Assembly: GCA_963765955.1 (NCBI GenBank)
Contig: CAVXYA010000006.1
Location: 1 to 64,000, forward strand
Origin: JAXDMK01 sp963765955
GTDB taxonomy: Bacteria; Actinomycetota; Acidimicrobiia; Acidimicrobiales; AC-14
Reading direction: 5' to 3'
DNA length: 64,000 bases
A model generated the notes under the pieces. The model searched no databases. It saw nothing but the letters and a program-made list of their open reading frames with translations, and was not told the DNA's origin. A program made the position numbers and the translations under genes. Shown here piece after piece: positions 50,184 to 57,721 of this stretch. Numbering within the stretch: the stretch's first letter is position 1; each line of letters starts with the position of its first letter.

Positions 50184-51139
50184 CCACGATCATCGCCGTC
50201 TTCGCAGTCGGCGTCGGCCTCGCTCTGGTCGTCGCCGGCATGCTCGCCCGGGTCCGCGACCGCGACCGCAAGCTGGCCGAGATCCTCGACCTGCCCTACG
50301 GCGAACGCGACGTGCGGGTGGAGGGGGTCAGTGAGAACCTCAGCCCCCTGGTCGAGGGCACCGTCCAGGCCGCGGGCCGGATGGTCACCCAGTTCGACAC
50401 CAAGGGTGCCCTGGCCGCGTCGCTGGAGCGGGCCCGCGTCCCGTTCCGTCCCGGTGAGTTCGTCCTGGTCACGGTGGCCGGCAGCCTGGCCCTGGCCGCG
50501 CTGCTGATGGCGCTGTCGTCGACCTGGTTCTTCGGACTCCTCGGCATCCTCCTGGGGCCGCTGGTCGCCTCGGTGCTCGTGAGGCGCCGGATCGCCAAGC
50601 GCCGCAAGGCCTTCGAGGCGGCCCTGCCCGACGCCCTCGCCCTCATCGCCTCGTCGCTGTCGGCCGGGCACACGTTCCTCCGGGCCATCCAGATGATGTG
50701 CGAGGAGGCGCCGCCGCCGCTGTCGGAGGAGTTCTCCCGCCTGGTTTCGGAGACCCGGCTGGGCGACCCGGTGGTGGAAGCGCTCGACCGCATGGCCAAG
50801 CGCCTCCAGATCCGGGACCTCGACTGGGTGGTGCAGGCGATCCGCATCCAGCAGACGGTGGGTGGCCGGCTGGCCGACCTCCTCCACACGCTGGCCGACT
50901 TCATCCGGGCCCGTGAAGAGGTTCGCCGCGAGGTTGCGGTGCTCACCGCCGAAGGCCGCATCTCGGCCTGGGTCCTGACCGCGATGGCTCCCTTCATGCT
51001 CTTCGCCATCAACTTCGTCAGCCCCGACTACATGAAGCCGATGTACAGCGGTGTCGGGCTGATCGTGCTCCTGGGCACGGCCTGCATGGTCGCCATGGGT
51101 TCCTTCATCATCTTCCGCATGACCAAGATCGAGGTATAG
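50180..51139 (+). CDS. tadB: TadB inner-membrane pilus assembly protein
   Basis: 319 residues, type II secretion F domain family. Membrane helices lie near residues 5-22, 95-135 and 270-315, and the conserved cytoplasmic core has ALPDALALIASSLSAGHTFL and VGGRLADLLHTLADFIRAR. It overlaps tadA (ATGA) and is followed 2 bp later by tadC. Confidence 0.94.
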   Translation: MTTIIAVFAVGVGLALVVAGMLARVRDRDRKLAEILDLPYGERDVRVEGVSENLSPLVEGTVQAAGRMVTQFDTKGALAASLERARVPFRPGEFVLVTVAGSLALAALLMALSSTWFFGLLGILLGPLVASVLVRRRIAKRRKAFEAALPDALALIASSLSAGHTFLRAIQMMCEEAPPPLSEEFSRLVSETRLGDPVVEALDRMAKRLQIRDLDWVVQAIRIQQTVGGRLADLLHTLADFIRAREEVRREVAVLTAEGRISAWVLTAMAPFMLFAINFVSPDYMKPMYSGVGLIVLLGTACMVAMGSFIIFRMTKIEV

Positions 51140-51141
51140 CC

Positions 51142-52065
51142 ATGGAACTGACTTTCCTCCTTCCCTTGTTCCTCGCCGTGGCGGGGGCAACCGCGGTGGC
51201 CGTGGGCCTCACCCGGGCCAAGCCGGCCGGTGACGTGGGGCAGTACCTGCAGGACCTCGACGAGAACGTCACGTTCACCGACGAGTTCGAGCGGAAGCTG
51301 CAGGACCCCTTCATCGTGCGGGTGGTGCGCCCCCTGGGCGCAGGCATCGCCGGCTCGGTCGGGCGGCTCACGCCCCGCAACTACCTGGACCAGACCCACC
51401 GCAAGCTCCTGCTCGCCGGCCTCTCGGGGACGATGCGGGCCGAGGAGTTCGTGGTCGGGCAGCTGGCCGCGACCGCGGCCTGCACCCTCGGGGCCCTGAT
51501 CTACGTCGGCGTGGGTGAGCCGTCGGGCCGGGTCGCCCTCCTGGTGCTGATCATGCTCCCCCTGATCGGACTGCTCCTGCCCGCCTCGTGGTTGGCTCGC
51601 AAGCTGCGGGAGCGGCAGGGGGCGATCCTGAAGGACCTTCCCGACACCCTCGACCTGCTCGCCATCTCGGTGGAGGCGGGCATGGGCTTCGAGGGCGCCA
51701 TCGCCATCGTCTGCCAGCACTTCAACTCCCCGCTGGCCGAGGAGTTCGCCCGCACCCTCCACGAGATGGAGCTGGGCCTGCCCCGGCGGGACGCGTTCCA
51801 GAACCTCAAGCGGCGGACCGAGGTTCCCGAGCTGTCCAACCTGGTCCTGGCCCTCCTCCAGGCCGACGCCCTCGGCATCCCGATCGGCCGGGTCCTCAAG
51901 ACCCAGGCCGGCGAGATGCGGATGAAGCGCCGTCAGTGGGCCCGGGAGAAGGCAGCCAAGCTCCCGGTCAAGATGCTCTTCCCACTGGTGCTGTTCGTCT
52001 TCCCGGCGATCATGATCGTGATCCTCGGTCCCGCCGCCTCGGGAATCTCCCAGGCCTTCAAGTAA
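51142..52065 (+). CDS. tadC: TadC inner-membrane pilus assembly protein
   Basis: 307 residues, T2SSF family, partner of TadB in the platform. Core motif LPDTLDLLAISVEAGMGFEG, then VLALLQADALGIPIGRVLK and C-terminal helix VKMLFPLVLFVFPAIMIVI. It follows tadB immediately and is 11 bp before the histidine kinase gene, so the sensor pair belongs to the operon. Confidence 0.94.
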   Translation: MELTFLLPLFLAVAGATAVAVGLTRAKPAGDVGQYLQDLDENVTFTDEFERKLQDPFIVRVVRPLGAGIAGSVGRLTPRNYLDQTHRKLLLAGLSGTMRAEEFVVGQLAATAACTLGALIYVGVGEPSGRVALLVLIMLPLIGLLLPASWLARKLRERQGAILKDLPDTLDLLAISVEAGMGFEGAIAIVCQHFNSPLAEEFARTLHEMELGLPRRDAFQNLKRRTEVPELSNLVLALLQADALGIPIGRVLKTQAGEMRMKRRQWAREKAAKLPVKMLFPLVLFVFPAIMIVILGPAASGISQAFK

Positions 52066-52076
52066 CCCGGACTGCG

Positions 52077-53972
52077 ATGCTGCCGCGCGCCGCTCTCCCC
52101 CTGACAGCGGACCGGGAGCCAGTCGCATCCACATCAGGCGCATCCGGAGCAGGCGCATCCGGAGCCCAGGCAATCGGGCGTACCGGGCACCAGCCGTCGT
52201 TCGCGACGCTGGTGCCCGGAGTCCGCTGGGGCATCCTCGCCCTCAGCGCCTTCGTCGCCGCCGTCCGGGGACCCCTGACGGAGTCGGTCGTGGTGTGGGC
52301 CGGGGTCCTCGTGGCCCACGCCGCCTGGCGGGGCCGTCACCCGGTGGAGGGCGATGACGCCAGCGGACGGAGGGACGGCGCCGGGCACGGGCTCTCGTCC
52401 AAGGCGGCGGCCGAGACGAGCTCGTCGATCCTCCCCCTGGCGATCATGGTCGAGCTGTTCCTCACCGTCCTCGCCGTCGACAGCACCGGCTACTGGGACT
52501 CCCCCTTCGCCTTCTGCCTGCTGGCGGTGGTGGTCGCCGCCGGGCTGGCCCGGGGCTTCGGCCTCGGGCTGCGGGTGGCAGGGGTGGCGATCGTCGCGGT
52601 GGCCATCCCCGCCCACCTGGCCCTGGGCGACTACGGGATCGAGAGCCTCGGCGTCAGCGGCCAGTGGGGCATCGAGCTGGTGCTGGTCGCCATCCTCGCC
52701 GGCTACGCCCGCCGCCTGTTCGGCGAGGCCGAGCAGCGTCACTCGCAGGCCCTCGACCGGGTCTCGCAGCTGGCCGAGGCCAACGACCTGCTGGTCTCCC
52801 TCCACCGGGTGGCCCAGAGCCTGCCCGCCTCCCTGAACCTCGACCAGGTGGCGGCGTCCACCATCGAGCGCCTGCGCAGCCTCATCGACTGCGACGTCAC
52901 CGCCCTCCTCCTGCGCGACGACGTGACCGGCCGCTGGGTGGTGGCCGCCAGCGAGGGGGCGGTGGCCTCCCGCCCCTTGGCCGACGACACCCTCCCCACC
53001 CCCCTGCGGGCGGCGACCAGCAGCAGCGTCGCCTCGCTGGTGGTCAGCCTCGCCCCCGGCGAGGGCTTCGGGCCGACGCTGGTCTCGCGATCCGGGCTCT
53101 ACGCCCCGCTGCGGGCCCGCGGCGCGCTGGTCGGCCTGGTTGCCCTGGAGCACCACGAGGCCGGGCGCTACGGCCGCCGTGAGCTTCAACTGCTCGACGG
53201 CTTCATCGACTCCGCCGCCCTGGCCATCGACAACGCCCGTTGGTTCGGCCGGTTGCGGGGCATGGGGGCGGACGAGGAACGCACCCGCATCGCCCGGGAC
53301 ATGCACGACCGCATCGGCCAGTCCCTGGCCTACGTCGCCTTCGAGCTCGACCGCCTGACCGGCCAGGCCGAGGAGCCGTTCAAGTCCTCGCTCCACGGGC
53401 TGCGCACCGAGGTGCGGGGCGCGCTCGGCGAGGTGCGGGACACCCTCTCCGACCTGCGGGCGGAGGTCTCCGACCAGCATGGGCTGGTCGACACCCTCGA
53501 GTCCTATCTCGAGCGGGTGGCCGCCCGCTGCGACGTCGTCGTCGACTTCCGCCACGAGAGCACGGCCCGCCTGCCCCTGGCCCAGGAGCGCGAGCTGTGG
53601 CGGATCGCCCAGGAGGCGATCACCAACGTCGAGCGCCACGCCCAGGCGACCCATCTCCGGGTCCGGTGGCGGTGTGACGGCCGTTCGGCCCAGCTGACCG
53701 TGGCCGACGACGGCCGCGGCTTCGCCGTGGGCGCGCCTCGCCGGTCGGACTCCTTCGGCCTCACCGGCATGCAGGAGCGGGCCGGCGCCATCAGCGCCAC
53801 CCTCCTCGTGGAATCGGAGCCCTACGTCGGCACCCTGGTCGAGTGCAACGTCGACGCTCCCTCGCCCAGCCAATCCAGCCCCAACAGAACCGGATCCGAT
53901 CAGGTCGAGGCCGGTACCACCCAGGCCGGCCCCCGCGCCGGCTCCCCACCTCTCCAGAAAGCCGCCTCATGA
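52077..53972 (+). CDS. Membrane GAF-domain sensor histidine kinase (NarL-partner, HisKA_3 type)
   Basis: 631 residues. A serine/glycine/alanine-rich N-terminus encoded by a short DNA repeat is followed by about four to six membrane helices (residues 45-215). A GAF domain comes next (about 255-395, LNLDQVAASTIERLRSLIDC), then the dimerisation/phosphoacceptor box RIARDMHDRIGQSLAYVAFE. The HATPase has LWRIAQEAITNVERHAQA and VADDGRGFAVG. Its stop overlaps the response-regulator ATG. It probably senses an envelope signal that tunes the pilus. Confidence 0.9.
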   Translation: MLPRAALPLTADREPVASTSGASGAGASGAQAIGRTGHQPSFATLVPGVRWGILALSAFVAAVRGPLTESVVVWAGVLVAHAAWRGRHPVEGDDASGRRDGAGHGLSSKAAAETSSSILPLAIMVELFLTVLAVDSTGYWDSPFAFCLLAVVVAAGLARGFGLGLRVAGVAIVAVAIPAHLALGDYGIESLGVSGQWGIELVLVAILAGYARRLFGEAEQRHSQALDRVSQLAEANDLLVSLHRVAQSLPASLNLDQVAASTIERLRSLIDCDVTALLLRDDVTGRWVVAASEGAVASRPLADDTLPTPLRAATSSSVASLVVSLAPGEGFGPTLVSRSGLYAPLRARGALVGLVALEHHEAGRYGRRELQLLDGFIDSAALAIDNARWFGRLRGMGADEERTRIARDMHDRIGQSLAYVAFELDRLTGQAEEPFKSSLHGLRTEVRGALGEVRDTLSDLRAEVSDQHGLVDTLESYLERVAARCDVVVDFRHESTARLPLAQERELWRIAQEAITNVERHAQATHLRVRWRCDGRSAQLTVADDGRGFAVGAPRRSDSFGLTGMQERAGAISATLLVESEPYVGTLVECNVDAPSPSQSSPNRTGSDQVEAGTTQAGPRAGSPPLQKAAS

Positions 53973-54637
53973 TCCGACTGCTGCTCGCCGATGACCACCG
54001 CATGCTCCGCGAGGGCCTGCGCCGCTCGCTGGAGGACCACGGCTTCGAGGTGGTGGGCGAGGCCGCCAATGGTCAGGAGGCCTACCAGATGGCCACCGAA
54101 CTCGCCCCCGATGTCGTGCTCATGGACGTCACCATGCCCGTCCTCGACGGCGTGGAGGCGACCCGCCTCATCCACGGCGCGGTGCCAGGCACCGCGGTCG
54201 TGATGCTCACCATGCACGCCGACGGCGACGTGATGGCCCGTGCGCTGCAAGCGGGGGCGGTGGGGTACCTGGTGAAGGACTGCGCCATCGACGAGGTGGT
54301 CAGCACCGTCCGCCTGGCGGCCCAGGATGACGGGGTGCTCTCCGCCGGGCTGGCGTCGTCGATGCTGGCCGAGATGCAGCGGGGCAACGGCGGCCGGGAG
54401 TCCAACGGGAGCTCGGCGACGGTCCCCGTGATCAGCGCCCGCGAGGAGGAGGTCCTGCAGCTCTTCGCCGACGGCCTTTCACTGCCCGAAGTGGCGGCCC
54501 AGCTCTTCATCAGTGTGAAGACGGTGAAGAACCACCTGGCGTCGATCTACGCCAAGCTCGACGCCCGCGACCGCACCCAGGCCGTCCTCCGGGCGGTGCG
54601 CATGGGCATCATCCGCCTGTCGCCCTCCGAGCCGTAG
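53969..54637 (+). CDS. NarL/LuxR-family response regulator
   Basis: 222 residues. Receiver domain with LLADDHRMLREGL, phosphoacceptor Asp53 in VVLMDVTMPVLDG and the conserved lysine in GYLVKDCAID. A GerE-type helix-turn-helix is at about 155-215 (ISAREEEVLQLFADGLSLPE, VKTVKNHLASIYAKLDA). ATGA overlap with the kinase. The nearest downstream genes are the five pilin genes, which makes the pilus a likely target, though that is inference. Confidence 0.93.
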   Translation: MIRLLLADDHRMLREGLRRSLEDHGFEVVGEAANGQEAYQMATELAPDVVLMDVTMPVLDGVEATRLIHGAVPGTAVVMLTMHADGDVMARALQAGAVGYLVKDCAIDEVVSTVRLAAQDDGVLSAGLASSMLAEMQRGNGGRESNGSSATVPVISAREEEVLQLFADGLSLPEVAAQLFISVKTVKNHLASIYAKLDARDRTQAVLRAVRMGIIRLSPSEP

Positions 54638-54650
54638 CGCCACCGGGCAC

Positions 54651-54698
54651 ACTGGGTTACTGGGTCACTGGGTTACTGGGTCACTGGGTTACTGGGCC
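54651..54698. repeat. Short tandem repeat, 3 x 16 bp
   Basis: ACTGGGTTACTGGGTC is repeated three times without gaps, the last copy ending CC. Each unit is itself two near-identical 8-mers. It begins 13 bp after the response-regulator stop and has no coding role. Confidence 0.9.
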
Positions 54699-54745
54699 GC
54701 AGCGCCGGGCCAGGGCCCGGATCCGAATTTGGACCGAATGGCTCA

Positions 54746-54841
54746 TCCAGTTCCGCGCCCGAATTTCCGATGCTCTCGTTGCACAGGTGCCCCGGTCGGG
54801 CAGGACGAAGGAGCGAGTTCCACGGCTCGCTCCTTCGTCGC
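54746..54841 (+). other. Promoter-terminator remnant without a pilin gene (possible small RNA)
   Basis: TCCAG, 15 bp and TCCGATGC (54746-54773), preceded by GACCGAATGGCTCA, match the leader seen before every pilin gene. About 30 bp on comes a perfect 14-bp stem, GACGAAGGAGCGAG, of the same type as the terminators after the pilin genes. No ORF fits between. This is either the scar of a deleted sixth pilin gene or a short transcript of about 60-70 nt. The rest of 54638-54990 holds only the tandem repeat and the next promoter. Confidence 0.5.
54804..54839 (+). terminator. Hairpin terminator, remnant unit
   Basis: The arms GACGAAGGAGCGAG and CTCGCTCCTTCGTC pair perfectly over 14 bp with an 8-nt loop. 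The stem core GGAGCGAG recurs after every flp gene. Confidence 0.75.
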
Positions 54842-54904
54842 GTACTGGATCTCGGGTCGTCTGCACTGGCTGTGGATATTTAAGGCTTTGGGCCGAACAA
54901 CTCA

Positions 54905-54932
54905 TACAGAGGGGTCACTTCGAGGCCGATAC
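54905..54932 (+). promoter_or_regulatory. Putative FliA/WhiG-class promoter, flp gene 1
   Basis: TACAG, 15 bp, GCCGATAC, ending 58 bp before the start codon; GGCCGAAC lies just upstream. Confidence 0.6.
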
Positions 54933-54990
54933 ATCTCTTGTAACCCAGAAAGCCCCGGGACGGGGGCATACCAGAACGGGAGATTTCACC

Positions 54991-55200
54991 ATGGACATCG
55001 TTGCCTACTGGCAGAAGAACTGCGCCCCCTACCTTCGGGCCGTGTTCGGCCGCAGCGAGCGGGGAGCGGCTCTGGTCGAGTACGCACTGCTGCTGGCCCT
55101 CATCGCCGTCGTCTGCATCGTGGCCCTGACCACCCTGGGCGGCCAGGCCAAGTCGAAGTTCTCCACCGTCGGACAGTCGATCGCCGCCGCCGGCACCTGA
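54991..55200 (+). CDS. flp: Flp/Fap-type pilin 1
   Basis: 69 residues, major Tad pilin type. A basic leader ending FGRSERG precedes the cleavage site, then AALVEYALLLALIAVV: Glu +5 and Tyr +6 are the Flp signature. Secretion and cleavage would need a prepilin peptidase (TadV/CpaA), which is not in this window. The protein is identical in sequence to pilin 2. It has its own promoter and terminator. Confidence 0.95.
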   Translation: MDIVAYWQKNCAPYLRAVFGRSERGAALVEYALLLALIAVVCIVALTTLGGQAKSKFSTVGQSIAAAGT

Positions 55201-55260
55201 GCCCGGAGGCTTCGAAGTTCGAAAACTGACTTCCCGACCACCCCCCCGGTCGGATGTAGG

Positions 55261-55292
55261 ACAAGGAGCGAGCCACCCGGCTCGCTCCTTGT
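55261..55292 (+). terminator. Hairpin terminator after flp gene 1
   Basis: The 14-bp stem ACAAGGAGCGAGCC/GGCTCGCTCCTTGT has a 4-nt loop and is followed by GTTCGCG. It is the same sequence as after flp gene 2. Confidence 0.85.
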
Positions 55293-55363
55293 TCGCGTCC
55301 GGGGAGGGTTCGCAGCACGCCAAATCAAAGAATCAACAAAGTCACAATAGGTCGAACGCCCCA

Positions 55364-55391
55364 TTCAGAGGGGCAACTTGGGGGCCGATAC
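55364..55391 (+). promoter_or_regulatory. Putative FliA/WhiG-class promoter, flp gene 2
   Basis: TTCAG, 15 bp, GCCGATAC, ending 57 bp before the start codon; preceded by AATAGGTCGAAC. Confidence 0.6.
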
Positions 55392-55448
55392 ATCTCTTGT
55401 AACCAGAAAGCCCCGGGACGGGGGCATACCAGAACGGGAGAATAGAAA

Positions 55449-55658
55449 ATGGACATCGTTGCCTACTGGCAGAAGAACTGCGCCCCCTACCTTCGGGCCG
55501 TGTTCGGCCGCAGCGAGCGGGGAGCGGCTCTGGTCGAGTACGCACTGCTGCTGGCCCTCATCGCCGTCGTCTGCATCGTGGCCCTGACCACCCTGGGCGG
55601 CCAGGCCAAGTCGAAGTTCTCCACCGTCGGACAGTCGATCGCCGCCGCCGGCACCTGA
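55449..55658 (+). CDS. flp: Flp/Fap-type pilin 2
   Basis: 69 residues, amino-acid identical to pilin 1. The surrounding leader and terminator are also almost identical, with a period of 458 bp, so this is a recent tandem duplication (or gene conversion). Same cleavage motif G-AALVEY. Confidence 0.95.
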   Translation: MDIVAYWQKNCAPYLRAVFGRSERGAALVEYALLLALIAVVCIVALTTLGGQAKSKFSTVGQSIAAAGT

Positions 55659-55717
55659 GCCCGGAGGCTTCGAAGTTCGAAAACCGACTTCCCGACCACC
55701 CCCCGGTCGGATGTAGG

Positions 55718-55749
55718 ACAAGGAGCGAGCCACCCGGCTCGCTCCTTGT
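55718..55749 (+). terminator. Hairpin terminator after flp gene 2
   Basis: Same 14-bp stem and loop as after flp gene 1. Confidence 0.85.
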
Positions 55750-55832
55750 TCGCGTCCGGGGGCCGCGCCCGCCCCCGAAGAGCCGGCCGCTGGCCCCTCA
55801 GCCCACACCTCGTGAATAAGCCGATCAACCCA

Positions 55833-55859
55833 TTTAGGAAATGCGACTACCGCCGATAG
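55833..55859 (+). promoter_or_regulatory. Putative FliA/WhiG-class promoter, flp gene 3
   Basis: TTTAG, 14 bp, GCCGATAG, ending 53 bp before the start codon; preceded by GCCGATCAACCC. Confidence 0.6.
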
Positions 55860-55912
55860 ATGATTTACAACCAAAGCACCCCGGGCTGGGGGCAAATAAG
55901 AACGGAGTACAC

Positions 55913-56125
55913 ATGGACGTTGTCGCCTACTGGCAGAAGAACTGCGCCCCTTACCTGCGCGCCCGGTTCGGCAGCCGCAGCGAGCGGGGAGCGGCTCTCG
56001 TCGAGTACGCCCTCCTGCTGGCGCTCATCGCAGTGGTCTGCATCGTGGCCCTGACCGCCCTCGGTACCGAGGCGAAGTCGAAGTTCTCCAGCGTCGGCAA
56101 CTCGATCGCAGGCGCCGGGGCCTGA
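55913..56125 (+). CDS. flp: Flp/Fap-type pilin 3 (most divergent copy)
   Basis: 70 residues. It shares the AYWQKNCAPYLR start and ERG-AALVEYALLLALIAVV core, but differs from the others in the C-terminal tail (TALGTEAKSKFSSVGNS ending AGAGA) and has RFGSRSERG. A single cysteine precedes the cleavage site and another lies in the helix. Confidence 0.95.
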   Translation: MDVVAYWQKNCAPYLRARFGSRSERGAALVEYALLLALIAVVCIVALTALGTEAKSKFSSVGNSIAGAGA

Positions 56126-56165
56126 ACCTTGGGGCGGCCCCGACCACGCCCGGTCGCCGGTTGAG

Positions 56166-56197
56166 GAAGGAGCGAGGGCAACGAGCCTCGCTCCTTC
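56166..56197 (+). terminator. Hairpin terminator after flp gene 3
   Basis: The 12-bp stem GAAGGAGCGAGG/CCTCGCTCCTTC has an 8-nt loop and is followed by TTCGCG. Confidence 0.82.
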
Positions 56198-56264
56198 TTC
56201 GCGTCGGGGCGCCGACCCAGGCCGGCGAGTTGTCCAAGATTTGAGAAATAGGCCGAACGACCTA

Positions 56265-56291
56265 TACAGGCAGGCTCGAAGGGGTCGACAC
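56265..56291 (+). promoter_or_regulatory. Putative FliA/WhiG-class promoter, flp gene 4
   Basis: TACAG, 14 bp, GTCGACAC (two departures from GCCGATAN), ending 55 bp before the start codon; preceded by ATAGGCCGAACGACC. Confidence 0.5.
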
Positions 56292-56346
56292 CTAGAGGAC
56301 AAGTCATTTTCCTGCACCATGCGTGCCCCGAGCCCAAAGGACAACC

Positions 56347-56559
56347 GTGGACCTCATCGCTTACTGGCAGAAGAACTGCGCCCCCTACCTGCGTGCCGTC
56401 TTCGGCCGCCGCAGCGAGCGGGGAGCGGCTCTGGTGGAGTACGCCCTCCTGCTGGCCCTGATCGCCGTCGTGTGCATCGTGGCCCTCACCACCCTCGGCG
56501 GACAGGCCAAGTCGAAGTTCTCCACCGTCGGCGCCTCGATCGCAAAAGCCGGCACCTGA
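56347..56559 (+). CDS. flp: Flp/Fap-type pilin 4
   Basis: 70 residues from GTG. It begins VDLIAYWQKNCAPYLR and has FGRRSERG before the cleavage site; the mature part is nearly identical to pilins 1, 2 and 5. Its flanks match those of pilin 5 (period 432 bp), showing a second tandem duplication. Confidence 0.95.
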   Translation: MDLIAYWQKNCAPYLRAVFGRRSERGAALVEYALLLALIAVVCIVALTTLGGQAKSKFSTVGASIAKAGT

Positions 56560-56597
56560 GCCGGGCGGCCTGCCCTGACGACGCCCCGTGGCCGTCA

Positions 56598-56632
56598 CGA
56601 AGAAGGAGCGAGACCACCTCGCTCCTTCTTCG
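56598..56632 (+). terminator. Hairpin terminator after flp gene 4
   Basis: Perfect 15-bp stem CGAAGAAGGAGCGAG/CTCGCTCCTTCTTCG with a 5-nt loop. Confidence 0.85.
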
Positions 56633-56677
56633 CGCGGGGCGCCGCCCGGGCGCCGCGAGTTGTCAAAGATTTGAGAA

Positions 56678-56721
56678 ATAGGTCGAACGACCTATACAGG
56701 CGGACGAGAACGCGCCGATAT
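56678..56721 (+). promoter_or_regulatory. Putative FliA/WhiG-class promoter with palindrome, flp gene 5
   Basis: The perfect palindrome ATAGGTCG-AA-CGACCTAT (56678-56695) runs into TACAG (56695-56699). Then come 14 bp and GCCGATAT (56714-56721), ending 57 bp before the start codon. The palindrome overlaps the proposed -35 block, so a regulator may bind there. Confidence 0.58.
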
Positions 56722-56778
56722 CTAGAGCACAAGTCGAGTTCCTGCACCCGTGCGTGCCCGAGCCCAAGAAGGACAACC

Positions 56779-56991
56779 GTGGACCTCATCGCTTACTGGC
56801 AGAAGAACTGCGCCCCCTACCTGCGAGCCGTGTTCGGCCGCCGCAGCGAACGTGGAGCCGCGCTGGTGGAGTACGCCCTGCTCCTGGCCCTGATCGCTGT
56901 CGTGTGCATCGTGGCCCTGACCACCCTCGGAGGCCAGGCCAAGTCGAAGTTCTCCACCGTCGGCGACTCGATCGCCGCCGCCGGGAAGTAA
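56779..56991 (+). CDS. flp: Flp/Fap-type pilin 5
   Basis: 70 residues from GTG. It differs from pilin 4 only in the tail (VGDSIAAAGK against VGASIAKAGT). Same secretion and cleavage signals. Confidence 0.95.
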   Translation: MDLIAYWQKNCAPYLRAVFGRRSERGAALVEYALLLALIAVVCIVALTTLGGQAKSKFSTVGDSIAAAGK

Positions 56992-57032
56992 CGCCTGCCG
57001 CAACAAAGTCCTGACCCCCCCGGTCAGCGCAG

Positions 57033-57060
57033 GAGGAGCGGGCCTTCGGGCTCGCTCCTC
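57033..57060 (+). terminator. Hairpin terminator after flp gene 5
   Basis: GAGGAGCGGGCC/GGGCTCGCTCCTC has a short TTC loop, with the same GGAGCG core as the others. Between here and 57253 I see only one further hairpin, GCGGGCC-TCA-GGCCCGC (57192-57208). Confidence 0.75.
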
Positions 57061-57253
57061 TTGCCTTTCTGGCATCCCTCTCCGGGCCGCCTTTCCTGGC
57101 TCCCCTTCGGCGGCTGGAGGCCCATGATCCCGCCACGGGTAGGGGGGCTGATGCGTCGGGTATGGGAGAGGCCATGGGCATCCGAGACCCAGCGGGCCTC
57201 AGGCCCGCCCCCACCCCGGCACCGACGTCCGGCACCACCCTCGGAGGCGGCCG

Positions 57254-57715
57254 GTGAAGATCGGCATGGAGATCTGCCTGCCCCGAGACGCGCTCACCCT
57301 GCCCGTCGTGCGCCACATCGCCATGTGCGCGCTCAGTGAGCTGGGAGTCGCCCCCGCCGCCGTCGACGACGTCGCCCTCGCCCTCACCGAGGCCTGCACC
57401 AACGTGGTGAAGCATTCCGGCGTCGACGACGAGTACGAGGTGCACCTGGTGGTCACCGACAACGTCTGCGAGATCAGCGTGCTCGACGCAGGACGAGGGT
57501 TCGACTCGTCGACGATGGTCAACGAGATGGCGCCCGGCTCGGCCGAGCAGGGCCGGGGGTTGGCGCTGCTGTCGGCGCTGGTGGACGGGGTGCGCTTCGA
57601 GTCCCGGCCCGAAGCGGGCACCGTCGTGCATCTGGTCAAGGAGCTCGAGATCGTCGGCGACGGTCCCCTCCGGCACTTCATCGGCCGGGCCGGCGATGGG
57701 CGGGCCGCCCCCTGA
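57254..57715 (+). CDS. RsbW-like anti-sigma factor / serine-protein kinase (HATPase_c_2)
   Basis: 153 residues from GTG. A GHKL ATPase of the RsbW/SpoIIAB kind: N-box EACTNVVKHSG, G1 DAGRGFD, G2 QGRGLALLSALVDGVRF. Such proteins bind a sigma factor or an anti-anti-sigma factor. The cognate partner is not in the window. It lies just after the pilin array and ends 6 bp before the convergent SpoIIE-type phosphatase gene, suggesting a partner-switch pair. Confidence 0.85.
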   Translation: MKIGMEICLPRDALTLPVVRHIAMCALSELGVAPAAVDDVALALTEACTNVVKHSGVDDEYEVHLVVTDNVCEISVLDAGRGFDSSTMVNEMAPGSAEQGRGLALLSALVDGVRFESRPEAGTVVHLVKELEIVGDGPLRHFIGRAGDGRAAP

Positions 57716-57721
57716 GCTTTC

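Noticed and set aside
54651..54698. Possible CRISPR array
   Set aside because: The units are contiguous 16-bp repeats without spacers, and no cas genes are nearby.
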